A stretch of 64,000 nt of DNA from Myxococcus guangdongensis (GTDB lineage Bacteria > Myxococcota > Myxococcia > Myxococcales > Myxococcaceae): contig NZ_JAJVKW010000001.1 of assembly GCF_024198255.1 (NCBI RefSeq), forward strand, positions 930,001 to 994,000, in the 5' to 3' direction. A program made the translations under genes and the position numbers. The notes under the pieces are model-generated. The model made no database searches, was not told where the DNA came from, and saw only the letters and a list, made by a program, of their open reading frames with translations. This document shows positions 52,412 through 60,613 of the stretch, piece after piece. Each line of letters begins with the position of its first letter. Within the stretch, counting starts at the first letter, position 1.

Positions 52412-53701
52412 TCACTCCGGGGCGGCGGCACGCAGCGCCACCGGGTGTGTCTTCAGCCATTCCTGGCAGCGCTGGATGCGCTCGGCCGACGCCGGCAGGT
52501 TCATCTGGAACAGGAGCTGCCGGTAGGGCTCGAAGCTCTCGGGCGTCCAGGTGGTGAGCGCCTTGAGGTCCGCGAGCGCCACCATCTCCTCCGCCGAGCG
52601 GCCCTGCGCCTCCTGCCTCGCGGTGAGGAGCGCGGCCAGCAACATGCGCGCGGGCTCGGCCTCGAAGGCGATGGCGGCGTCCGCGTACCAGGCACGCAGG
52701 GCCTCGTCGACCGTGGCGTCCTGCGACTTCTGGCGCATGCGGTCCAACATCCCCGCGAGGAAGTCCGCGTCCAGCGCGCCCTTCACGCCGCGCAGCAGCG
52801 CCGTCACGGCCTCGCGGCGCTGCGCCGGCTCCGCGCCCTGCGGAAGTCCCTTCAGGGCCTGCATCGGCTCCCAGAGGACGCAGGTGAGCCAGAGCTCCTC
52901 CTCGGGCGCGAACACGGGCGGCGTCGAGGGCTCACGCAGCTTCGCCTCGACGCGCGCGGCGCGCTCCTTGGCCTCGAGAGCGATGCGCTCGGCGAGCCCG
53001 GGGTCCTCCTTCACGTAATCCACCAGCGCGTCCACGTCGCCGTCGCGCGCCTGCTGGAGCGCCTTGCGCGCCTCGTCCGACAGCGAGCCCTCCGACATCC
53101 CGCTCGCGAGCAAGTCGTACTTGGCCAGCCACTCCTTGTGGCGCGTGCTCCACTCGCGGAACTGCACGTCGAACACCACGTCGAGGATGGGGTTGTTCTC
53201 GGGGCGCAGGCGGCTGGACGCCTTCGCTGCGCTCGCGATGACGGCGCAGGCTCGCAGCGCCCGCTGGTCCTCTGCCGAGAGTCCGGACTCCTCGCTGCGC
53301 GCACGCAGCACGGCCGCGAGCCGGTCCAGGAACGACTTCGTGGCCAGGGCCTTCACGGTGCCCACGAGCAGCTCCCGGTGGGCCTGGTTGGCGTCGAGCG
53401 TCTCCACCTCGGAGATGCGCGCCAGTTCCTGGCCCACGTGCTTGTCGAACGCCTCCGCGTCGAAGCGAAGCCCGGGCCCGGGGCCCCACTCCGCGAGCAG
53501 CTTGCCGAGCCTGTCCAGCGCGACCCCCAGGTAGCTCACATCGGTGCTCTCGAGGGACTTGAGCCCATCCCGGACGGCGGTCTGCCCGGAGGTGGGAGAC
53601 GGCGCGGCGCGGGCGCGGTCCTCACTGGCGTGGCAGACCTTGTACTTCTTGCCACTGCCACACGGACACGGGTCGTTTCGGCCGGGCTTCTTCTGACTCA
53701 A
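52412..53701 (-). CDS. SEC-C motif protein
   Basis: The 429-residue protein opens with a SEC-C zinc motif (C12-x-C14-x8-C23-H24; GRNDPCPCGSGKKYKVCH), as found at the C-terminus of SecA and in many small proteins. I took TTG 53701 as start: the motif then begins within ten residues and a GAGAGG site lies about 8 bases upstream. The rest is helical and rich in acidic and basic residues, with no other recognised domain. SEC-C usually binds zinc and nucleic acid or protein partners. Function unknown. Confidence 0.75.
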   Translation of the reverse strand: MSQKKPGRNDPCPCGSGKKYKVCHASEDRARAAPSPTSGQTAVRDGLKSLESTDVSYLGVALDRLGKLLAEWGPGPGLRFDAEAFDKHVGQELARISEVETLDANQAHRELLVGTVKALATKSFLDRLAAVLRARSEESGLSAEDQRALRACAVIASAAKASSRLRPENNPILDVVFDVQFREWSTRHKEWLAKYDLLASGMSEGSLSDEARKALQQARDGDVDALVDYVKEDPGLAERIALEAKERAARVEAKLREPSTPPVFAPEEELWLTCVLWEPMQALKGLPQGAEPAQRREAVTALLRGVKGALDADFLAGMLDRMRQKSQDATVDEALRAWYADAAIAFEAEPARMLLAALLTARQEAQGRSAEEMVALADLKALTTWTPESFEPYRQLLFQMNLPASAERIQRCQEWLKTHPVALRAAAPE

Positions 53702-53863
53702 GGGCTGCGCCTCTCGGCTCGCGGGGGCGAGCGGTGGAATCCGCGCGCACCGTAGCAGGAGGCACCCGCCCCGGGCAGCCCGCTGTTGGGAACCCCGCCA
53801 GGACCGTGGACGTCTCGACAACACCGAGCGGAGTCCTCTCAGATGCTCGGCGAGGTGACACGC

Positions 53864-54631
53864 ATGGGAAAGCAGGGGCTGTTCATCGCGGTGGCGTCGG
53901 CGGTCATCCTCCTCGCGGCTCCGGGGCTGGCACGTGAACCCAGGTCCACGTCGAGGACAGGGACTGGCTGCGCGAAGACAGTCCCTCTCACCGCGCGGCT
54001 CGTCGAGGACGCGGCCGGGTCAGGGCTCCAGGGCATCGAGACGCGGGACGACCTCCTCATCGGCACGCTGAGCTACCTGCGGGAGCCACGCGAAGCCGCC
54101 GAGGCCGCGAGCGGCACCGTCCTCTTCATCAAGGGTGCGAAGGGCTGGCGCGCGGTCCTCCCCCAGCACGAGGAGAACGAAGTGGGGCTCTATCTCGCAT
54201 CCCAGGGCCGCAAGCTCGCCGTCATCACCCAGCGACAGATAGGAGACCCGGGACAGTCGTTCACCGTGGTGGTGACGAGCGATGACTTCGCCACCTCGAC
54301 GTGCGCCACCCTCCCCTTTCCGCGCGAACTGAACCAGCCCACCTGGAACGGCGAGTACCTCTCGCCGCATGACCTGGATCTCGACTCGCGCGGACGGGGG
54401 ATGCTCATCGGCTCGGCGTCGTTGGAGCGACAGGAGGAGCCACCACGCACGCTGTGGTTCACCTACGCCACGCGTGATGGCGGCAGGACCTGGGGCGCGC
54501 CCCGCTCAATCACGGGGCAGCAGGACGCGCCCTCGGGCACGCTCGTTCCGGCGCGTCGCGTGGAGGCCGCGGCCCTCATCGCGGACCTGCGCGCCTTCAC
54601 CTCGGGGATTCGAAGGGAGGAGCGGCGGTGA
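53864..54631 (+). CDS. Hypothetical exported protein with Asp-box (BNR) motif
   Basis: The 255-residue protein starts with a signal peptide (GLFIAVASAVILLAAPGLA). It is otherwise beta-rich and contains a sialidase-type Asp-box, TRDGGRTWGAP (S/T-x-D-x-G-x-T-W), near residue 210. Asp-boxes mark beta-propeller blades, and here one clear box is seen. The start at ATG 53864 follows GAGGTG; an earlier ATG at 53843 is possible. The last 11 codons overlap the 3' end of the convergent lipoprotein gene by 35 bases. Confidence 0.65.
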   Translation: MGKQGLFIAVASAVILLAAPGLAREPRSTSRTGTGCAKTVPLTARLVEDAAGSGLQGIETRDDLLIGTLSYLREPREAAEAASGTVLFIKGAKGWRAVLPQHEENEVGLYLASQGRKLAVITQRQIGDPGQSFTVVVTSDDFATSTCATLPFPRELNQPTWNGEYLSPHDLDLDSRGRGMLIGSASLERQEEPPRTLWFTYATRDGGRTWGAPRSITGQQDAPSGTLVPARRVEAAALIADLRAFTSGIRREERR

Positions 54632-55418
54632 GCCCCGCTCCCGAAAAATCCGCGCCATGGTTGAGCGCCTCGAAGAAGGCCATGCTGTCCGGGCAGCCAT
54701 CGCCGCCCGTGACGACGGCACGGCCCCACATATAGGTGGGGTCGAGGGTGCCCGCAATGACGACCTCCGAGGTCTGGAAGTGATAGGTCGGGGTTCCGAT
54801 GGGCGGAGACGTATCCCAATCGCTCTGGAAGTCGGATAGCGCATCCGTCCAGGCCTCCGCGAAGGTATGGAGCTTCCGGGTGTACGTTGACGCGTTGGTC
54901 CCACCCGTCTCCGCAATCGTGCGGACCTTGTCTGCGCCCCACGCATAGCTGAACTGAATATCCAAGTAGAAGTAGCCGCCGCACAGCATCCCGGAACGCT
55001 TCCCCCAGCCGTTGTAGGTATTCGGGGGGTACGGGGAAGCGGACGGCGGCTCCGTCGATTGTGCCTCACGGGACTCGAGGACAGCCTCCTCCATCGTGCG
55101 GAGCAGCTTTTCGTTGGCAGCCAGGCGCTTCTCGAACACCACCGGGTCGGACTTCTCCGTCCGCTGCAGTTTGAGGAACACCCGCTCCATCCGAACCGTC
55201 TGGAGCATGAACTCGAAACCCTCGACGCCCCAGGCCGAGCGCTCATAGCCGCCGTGCGCGTTCGGGCGCTCCCAGACACCGGGAGCCAGTTGCGTCCACA
55301 CCCGCATCGGAGCGCCAGAGGCCGTCTCCTGCTCCAGCTTCGCCTCCGGCTCCATGGCGCCTCCGCACGCCGTCAACAGGAAGGGGACCGTCAATCCTCG
55401 CAGCAGCATGCGTCGCAT
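54597..55418 (-). CDS. Hypothetical lipoprotein
   Basis: The 273-residue protein begins with a lipoprotein signal ending in LLTAC-GG (Cys near 18). The mature part is Tyr/Trp/Gly-rich with an SPYPPNTYNGWGKRSGMLCG segment and several cysteines, suggesting a compact extracellular domain, perhaps a lectin-like one. I recognise no family. Start at ATG 55418 or 55409. Its 3' end overlaps the convergent Asp-box gene. Confidence 0.68.
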   Translation of the reverse strand: MRRMLLRGLTVPFLLTACGGAMEPEAKLEQETASGAPMRVWTQLAPGVWERPNAHGGYERSAWGVEGFEFMLQTVRMERVFLKLQRTEKSDPVVFEKRLAANEKLLRTMEEAVLESREAQSTEPPSASPYPPNTYNGWGKRSGMLCGGYFYLDIQFSYAWGADKVRTIAETGGTNASTYTRKLHTFAEAWTDALSDFQSDWDTSPPIGTPTYHFQTSEVVIAGTLDPTYMWGRAVVTGGDGCPDSMAFFEALNHGADFSGAGLTAAPPFESPR

Positions 55419-55557
55419 CACGGGTCTGTCCTTTCGAGGTCCACCCCACTCGGGGTGGCCATCCACGGATTCAAGGACAGCCAGATTTCACATGGAAACA
55501 GACCAGACCTGAGAGTCATGGCACTGTTCGATACTCGACATCCGTGTAGAGCTGACC

Positions 55558-56661
55558 TCAGTGAGGCGCGGAGGCTTTGGCTTGGAAGCTGGAGCGCTCG
55601 GACTCGGTCAAAGACAGACGCTGCTCGCGGCCACTCCGCGCGGAGAGGACACCCGCCTCCAGCACGGCCGCGACGGCCACGGCCTGCGCGGGCGTCACGG
55701 GATTGGGGCCGATGCCACGCACGGCGTCCCGGATGCCTGCGTAGTACTGGCGATAGTCGCCACGAGGAGCCGTCGTTCCTCGTGACGCGCCCGTCGGCCC
55801 TTCGATGAGACGACCGGGCCAGACATCCTCTCCCCAGTCCTTTGCGCCCGGGAGTTCCCCCGCGATGAGACGGTCCGCTTGAGTGTCCATGCCGTGCTTG
55901 AGCCAGGAGCCCTTCGTGCCGTGCACCGCGAAGCGAGGCATTCCACCCGCGATGAGCATGGACGCCTGGAGCACGACGTGGCGCTGGGGGTACTGGAGCG
56001 TCACCTGACACCAGTCATCCACGGTGGCGCCGTCGCGGTGGATGGACAGCAGGGCGTGCACGGTGTCCGGCAGTCCGAACAGTTGCAGGGCCTGGTCCAC
56101 CAGATGCGGTCCCAGGTCGAACCAGATGCCCGCGCCGGGGACGGGCTGTTCGCGCCAGCGCTGGCGAACCTCGGGCCGGAAGCGGTCGAAGCGAGACTCG
56201 ACATGCGTCACCCGGCCCAGCGTGCCCTGGGCGAGCAGCGCCCTCAGTTCGAGGAAGTCGCTGTCCCAGCGGCGATTGTGGAACGCGGACAACAGACGCC
56301 CCTGTGACTGCGCCAGCGCCGCGAGGGAGCGCGTGTCCTCCAGCGTCACCGCCATCGGCTTGTCGACGACCACGTGCTTGCCCGCGCGCAGGGCCGCCTG
56401 GGCGAGTGGGACGTGCTGCTCGTTCGGCGTGGCCACCACGACCAGGTCCACGTCCGGATGCGTGGCCGCCTCGAGCGTGGAGGGGAGCACGGTCACGGCG
56501 GGCAGGTCCGCATGGACAGCCTCGGGCCGACTGGACGCGATGACGTGCAGCGAGAGGCCCTCGACCGTGCGCAGCAACGGGGCGTGGAAGGACTTGCCCG
56601 CGAAGCCGTAACCCAACAGGGCGACGCGGAGCGGAGGCTGGGAACGCGCGGGCTCACTCAT
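55558..56661 (-). CDS. Gfo/Idh/MocA-family oxidoreductase
   Basis: The 367-residue protein has an N-terminal Rossmann domain with GYGFAGKSFHAPLL (residues 17-30). The family motif reads DKPMA near 101 (the usual EKP becomes DKP), and the C-terminal domain has WFDLGPHLVDQAL (His as proton donor), typical of glucose-fructose-oxidoreductase-type enzymes. It is an NAD(P)-dependent sugar or cyclitol dehydrogenase; the substrate is not clear. It resembles E. coli YdgJ. The ATG at 56661 is the first in frame. It appears monocistronic. Confidence 0.92.
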   Translation of the reverse strand: MSEPARSQPPLRVALLGYGFAGKSFHAPLLRTVEGLSLHVIASSRPEAVHADLPAVTVLPSTLEAATHPDVDLVVVATPNEQHVPLAQAALRAGKHVVVDKPMAVTLEDTRSLAALAQSQGRLLSAFHNRRWDSDFLELRALLAQGTLGRVTHVESRFDRFRPEVRQRWREQPVPGAGIWFDLGPHLVDQALQLFGLPDTVHALLSIHRDGATVDDWCQVTLQYPQRHVVLQASMLIAGGMPRFAVHGTKGSWLKHGMDTQADRLIAGELPGAKDWGEDVWPGRLIEGPTGASRGTTAPRGDYRQYYAGIRDAVRGIGPNPVTPAQAVAVAAVLEAGVLSARSGREQRLSLTESERSSFQAKASAPH

Positions 56662-56722
56662 GGTGGCCGCGATTGAAGCACATCACGCGCCCCTCACCAG
56701 GGTGGAGGTCACCCACAAAAAA

Positions 56723-56761
56723 GCGATGCCATCCGCCCGAGGAGGAAGCGGATGGCATCGC
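56723..56761 (-). terminator. Rho-independent terminator of the alternative complex III operon
   Basis: GCGATGCCATCCGC (56723-56736) and GCGGATGGCATCGC (56748-56761) form a perfect 14-bp stem with an 11-base loop. Read on the minus strand, the stem is followed by TTTTTTGTG. This is the clearest terminator in the window and lies 87 bases past the actF stop. Confidence 0.88.
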
Positions 56762-56848
56762 CGCCACGGTCACAAGGAGCTGGGTTCGGAGGAGCGGGGC
56801 CGGTCCCAGGGGTCCGTGACTGCGGACTTGATTCACGCACTCAGCACA

Positions 56849-58045
56849 TCAAGTGTGGTGATGCAGGCTCTCCACCAGGTACGGGTCTCCCGCCGGCAAC
56901 ATCGGCGACGTGCGCACCGCCCGCGTCACCGCCAGCGAGAACAGCGCCGCCACGCCCACCAGCCCCGCCAGCTCATACAGGCCCAGCACCGGCCCGTGCG
57001 GCTGATGCGCCGGCGCCACCATCAGGTACAAATCCAACCAGCGTCCCACCAGCAATACCCCGGCGACGCGCAACAGATGCGACGGGTTCATCTTCGCCGG
57101 ACGCGGCAAGAGCAACACGAACGGCAGCGCCCAGTTCAACACCACGTTCGCGTAGAACGGCACCTCCCACCCACCGTGCATCCGCGCGATGAAGTACACC
57201 GTCTCCTCGGGGATGTTCGCGTACCAGATGAGCAGGAACTGCGAGAACCACAGGTACGCCCACAGCGTGGCGAAGCCGAACATCAGCTTCCCCAAATCAT
57301 GCAGGTGACTCGAGTTGAGCTGAGGCAGCGCCCCCGCCCGATGCAGGAGAATCGCCACCACGGTGATGGCACACACGCTGGAGCTCAAGAGCCCCGCCAC
57401 ATTGTAGAGCGCGTAGATGGTGCTGAACCAGTGCGGCTCCAAACTCATCAACCAGTCGAACGCCGCCAGGCAGAAGGTCAGCGAGAACAGCACCAGGAAC
57501 ACCGCCGACACCGTCACGTTGCGCCGCGTGAGCGCCTCACCGGGCTGCGCATCTTGCCGCAGCGAGTTGCGCCGCAGCATCCACGTGAAGGCCACCCACA
57601 CCGCCAACATCACCCCCATGCGAATGGCGAAGAACGGGACGTTGAGGAACGCCTCCTTCTGATGCAGCAGGTGGTCCGTCTCCATCACCCCGGGCTTCGC
57701 CCACGGGTACAGCGTCGTCGCGAACGGCAACAGCGCCAGCATCGTCGCCGCGCCCCAGGGCACATACGCCGTGAACGCCTCCGGGATGCGCTTGAACACG
57801 GTGAACCAGCCCGCGTTCGCCACGTACATCAGCGCCAGGAACACCGCGCCGCCCAACCCGAGACACAGGAAGTAGAAGCCATTGGTCAGCAGGCTCGTCA
57901 GCGCCCGCTCCCGGGCCTGCACCAGGCCGAGCACCAACACCCCCAACCCCACCCCCGCCGCCACCTGCGCGGCGCGGTGGAAGACGGGCGAGACAGCGAA
58001 GCCGCCCTGGGACTCGGGGCCGTGGGCCTGAACGGGGGCGCTCAT
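56849..58045 (-). CDS. actF: ActF, alternative complex III membrane subunit
   Basis: The 398-residue protein has about ten hydrophobic helices in the NrfD/PsrC-like ActF style: LTNGFYFLCLGLGGAVFLAL, FDWLMSLEPHWFSTIYALYN, and FSQFLLIWYANIPEET. ActF is the second integral membrane subunit of alternative complex III (menaquinol:cytochrome c oxidoreductase). It starts at ATG 58045, overlapping actE by 4 bases, and is the last gene of the operon. Confidence 0.92.
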   Translation of the reverse strand: MSAPVQAHGPESQGGFAVSPVFHRAAQVAAGVGLGVLVLGLVQARERALTSLLTNGFYFLCLGLGGAVFLALMYVANAGWFTVFKRIPEAFTAYVPWGAATMLALLPFATTLYPWAKPGVMETDHLLHQKEAFLNVPFFAIRMGVMLAVWVAFTWMLRRNSLRQDAQPGEALTRRNVTVSAVFLVLFSLTFCLAAFDWLMSLEPHWFSTIYALYNVAGLLSSSVCAITVVAILLHRAGALPQLNSSHLHDLGKLMFGFATLWAYLWFSQFLLIWYANIPEETVYFIARMHGGWEVPFYANVVLNWALPFVLLLPRPAKMNPSHLLRVAGVLLVGRWLDLYLMVAPAHQPHGPVLGLYELAGLVGVAALFSLAVTRAVRTSPMLPAGDPYLVESLHHHT

Positions 58046-58614
58046 GGCGTCTCCTTGCGCGCCGTGCGCGCGGGGTTCTGCAGCGAGCGGAGGTAGTGGA
58101 CCAGCTTCCACCGGTCCTCCGGCGCCACCTGGGAACCATGCGCCGGCATCAAGCCCTGCCCATGGGTGATGATGTGGAAGATGCGACCGTCCGGCAGCTC
58201 CATCGCGTGCTCCGCCAGCAACGACGGCGGCACCGGGAAGCGCGCCGTCACCGGGCCATCTCCCAAGCCGCCAGAGCCGTGGCACGGCGTGCAATAGCGC
58301 TGGAACGCCGTCTGCCCTCGCGCCAGCACCTCCGGCGACGCCGGATACGGATTGCGCAGCTCCTTGCCCGCCTTCTCCGCGGCCTCCGTCCCGGAGACCA
58401 GCTTCAGCGGCACGTGCCCACGCGGCACCGTGCCCTTCGCCGGCGTCAGCAGCGTCTTGCCGTCCGCCGTGTTCGGGTTGCTCGCGAAGCTGTCGTACGG
58501 CACCGAGGACACCATGTCCGGCGCGTACTCGTAATTGGGGCGCGTCTCGTCCTGCTCACACCCCGCCAGGGACAACACCCCCAGCGTCGCCACTCCCACC
58601 CAGGTCCCTTTCAC
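58042..58614 (-). CDS. actE: ActE, monohaem cytochrome c lipoprotein of ACIII
   Basis: The 190-residue protein has a lipobox ending C19 (LSLAGC), then one haem site C108-T-P-C111-H112 and a methionine in GQGLMPAHG as likely axial ligand. This is the ActE monohaem subunit, which passes electrons from ActA towards the final oxidase. Its start overlaps actD by 4 bases (ATGA). Confidence 0.92.
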   Translation of the reverse strand: MKGTWVGVATLGVLSLAGCEQDETRPNYEYAPDMVSSVPYDSFASNPNTADGKTLLTPAKGTVPRGHVPLKLVSGTEAAEKAGKELRNPYPASPEVLARGQTAFQRYCTPCHGSGGLGDGPVTARFPVPPSLLAEHAMELPDGRIFHIITHGQGLMPAHGSQVAPEDRWKLVHYLRSLQNPARTARKETP

Positions 58615-59132
58615 GACGGCACCTCCCTCACATCCGTGGCCACCGCGCCGTGGCGTCGCATCAAATCCTCCGCCGCCTCCAGCGACTCCGGCGTCTGACG
58701 CGGCGCCACGACGATGGCGAACCGGTCATCCGTCACCCGGGGCAACGTCGGCCGCTTGTTCCCCGGGAACAGCTTCGCCCGCACCAGGAACGCCGCCACC
58801 GTCGACAGCGCGGCGAACAGCACCGTCAACTCGAACGTCACCGGGATGAACGCGGGGAGCGAGTTGAACGGCTTGCCACCCACGTTCAGCGGCCAGCTCA
58901 CCACGCTGGTGTAGAGCTGGAGCGACAGCGCCAACGTGCACCCCGTCAGCCCTCCGACGAAGCACACCCACGTGAGCCGGCTGGGCTTGAGCCCCATCGC
59001 GTCATCCAGACCGTGCACCGCATAAGGCGTGTACACGTCCCGCAGGTCATGGCCCGCCTCGCGCACGGCGCGGGTGGCCTCCAGGACCTGCTCCTCCTTC
59101 TCGAAGTAACCGATGAGAACCGGGGCACTCAT
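58611..59132 (-). CDS. actD: ActD (DUF3341), ACIII membrane subunit
   Basis: The 173-residue protein has the DUF3341 layout: a soluble N-terminal part beginning [20 protein letters not shown], then two helices ([19 protein letters not shown] and [18 protein letters not shown]) and a soluble tail with FAIVV. ActD is a structural subunit that wraps the complex. It overlaps actC by 4 bases and actE by 4. Confidence 0.9.
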   Translation of the reverse strand: MSAPVLIGYFEKEEQVLEATRAVREAGHDLRDVYTPYAVHGLDDAMGLKPSRLTWVCFVGGLTGCTLALSLQLYTSVVSWPLNVGGKPFNSLPAFIPVTFELTVLFAALSTVAAFLVRAKLFPGNKRPTLPRVTDDRFAIVVAPRQTPESLEAAEDLMRRHGAVATDVREVPS

Positions 59133-60613
59133 ACGGGGACATCCTTCCGGGTGGCGATGGCGAGCGGCGGGGCGTGCCGGCCCGAGGCGTCTTCCGTCGG
59201 CGCCTCGTGCGCGGCGGCCGGGCGCGACGGCGGGTGCGCATCCCCGTGTCCGGGGTCGCTCCTGGCGAAGCCGAGCACGCTCTTCACCTCGCCAATCGAG
59301 ATGATGGGCAGCACCCGGACGAAGAGCAGGAACAGCGTGAAGAAGAGGCCGAAGGTCCCGATGAAGGTCCCCACCTCCACCATCGTCGGCGTGTACATGG
59401 ACCAGCTGCTGGGCAGGAAGTCGCGGTGCAGGCTGGTGACGATGATGACGAATCGCTCGAACCACATGCCCACGTTGATGACCAACGACAGCGCGAAGAT
59501 GGCCGCGGGCGAGGTGCGAATCTTCTTGAACCAGAACAGGTGCGGCGACACCACGTTGCACGTCACCATGATCCAGTAAGCCCAGGCGTAGGGGCCGAAG
59601 GCGCGGTTCATGAAGGCGAAGCGCTCGTACGGGTTGCCCGAGTACCAGGCGATGAAGAACTCCGTCGCGTACGCCAGCGAGACGAGGCCACCGGTGACGA
59701 TGATGACCTTGGTCATGTTCTCCAGGTGGCGAATCGTAATCAGGTGCTCGTAGCCCAGCACCACCCGGGTGATGATCATCAGCGTCAGCACCATCGCGAA
59801 GCCGCTGAACACCGCGCCCGCCACGAAGTACGGCGGGAAGATGGTGGTGTGCCAGCCGGGAATCACCGACGTGGCGAAGTCCATCGACACGATGGTGTGC
59901 ACGCTGAGCACCAGCGGCGTCGCCAGGCCCGCGAGCAGCAGGTACACCGTCTCGTAGCGGCTCCACGTCCGGTGCGAGCCCGTCCACCCCAGGGACAGCA
60001 CCTTGAAGACGGCCTTCTTCACGCCCGCCTTCAGCCGGTCCCGCACCGTGGCCAGGTCCGGAATCAGGCCCACGTACCAGAACACCGCCGACACGGTGAA
60101 GTACGTGGAGATGGCGAACACGTCCCACAGCAGCGGCGAGCGGAAGTTCACCCAGAGGCTGCCGCGCGTATTCGGATACGGCAGCACCCAGAAGGCCAGC
60201 CACGGGCGGCCCATGTGGATGACGGGGAAGAGCGCCGCGCACATGACGGCGAACAACGTCATCGCCTCCGCCGCGCGGTTGATGCTCGTGCGCCACTTCT
60301 GCCGGAAGAGGAAGAGGATGGCGGAGATGAGCGTGCCGGCGTGGCCGATGCCCACCCAGAAGACGAAGTTGGTGATGTCGAACGCCCAGCCGATGGTCTT
60401 GTTCAAGCCCCACACGCCGATGCCCGTGCCCACCTGGTACGCCACGATTCCCGCGCCGGTGCCCAGGACGGACACCGCGATGGCGAACGCCGCCCACCAC
60501 TTCCACGTGGGCGCGCGCTCCATCGGCGCGCAGATCTCCTCGGTGAGCTGACCCAGGGTGCGCGACTCGCTGACCAGCGGCACGCGCAGCGGGGACAGAT
60601 GCTGGTTGCTCAT
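59129..60613 (-). CDS. actC: ActC, NrfD-like quinol-site membrane subunit of ACIII
   Basis: The 494-residue protein has about ten membrane helices of the NrfD/PsrC superfamily, with family blocks [67 protein letters not shown] and [14 protein letters not shown]. ActC carries the quinol site and probably a proton channel. It starts at 60613, overlapping actB by 4 bases. The C-terminus has a proline/alanine-rich extension of about 50 residues. Confidence 0.93.
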   Translation of the reverse strand: MSNQHLSPLRVPLVSESRTLGQLTEEICAPMERAPTWKWWAAFAIAVSVLGTGAGIVAYQVGTGIGVWGLNKTIGWAFDITNFVFWVGIGHAGTLISAILFLFRQKWRTSINRAAEAMTLFAVMCAALFPVIHMGRPWLAFWVLPYPNTRGSLWVNFRSPLLWDVFAISTYFTVSAVFWYVGLIPDLATVRDRLKAGVKKAVFKVLSLGWTGSHRTWSRYETVYLLLAGLATPLVLSVHTIVSMDFATSVIPGWHTTIFPPYFVAGAVFSGFAMVLTLMIITRVVLGYEHLITIRHLENMTKVIIVTGGLVSLAYATEFFIAWYSGNPYERFAFMNRAFGPYAWAYWIMVTCNVVSPHLFWFKKIRTSPAAIFALSLVINVGMWFERFVIIVTSLHRDFLPSSWSMYTPTMVEVGTFIGTFGLFFTLFLLFVRVLPIISIGEVKSVLGFARSDPGHGDAHPPSRPAAAHEAPTEDASGRHAPPLAIATRKDVPV

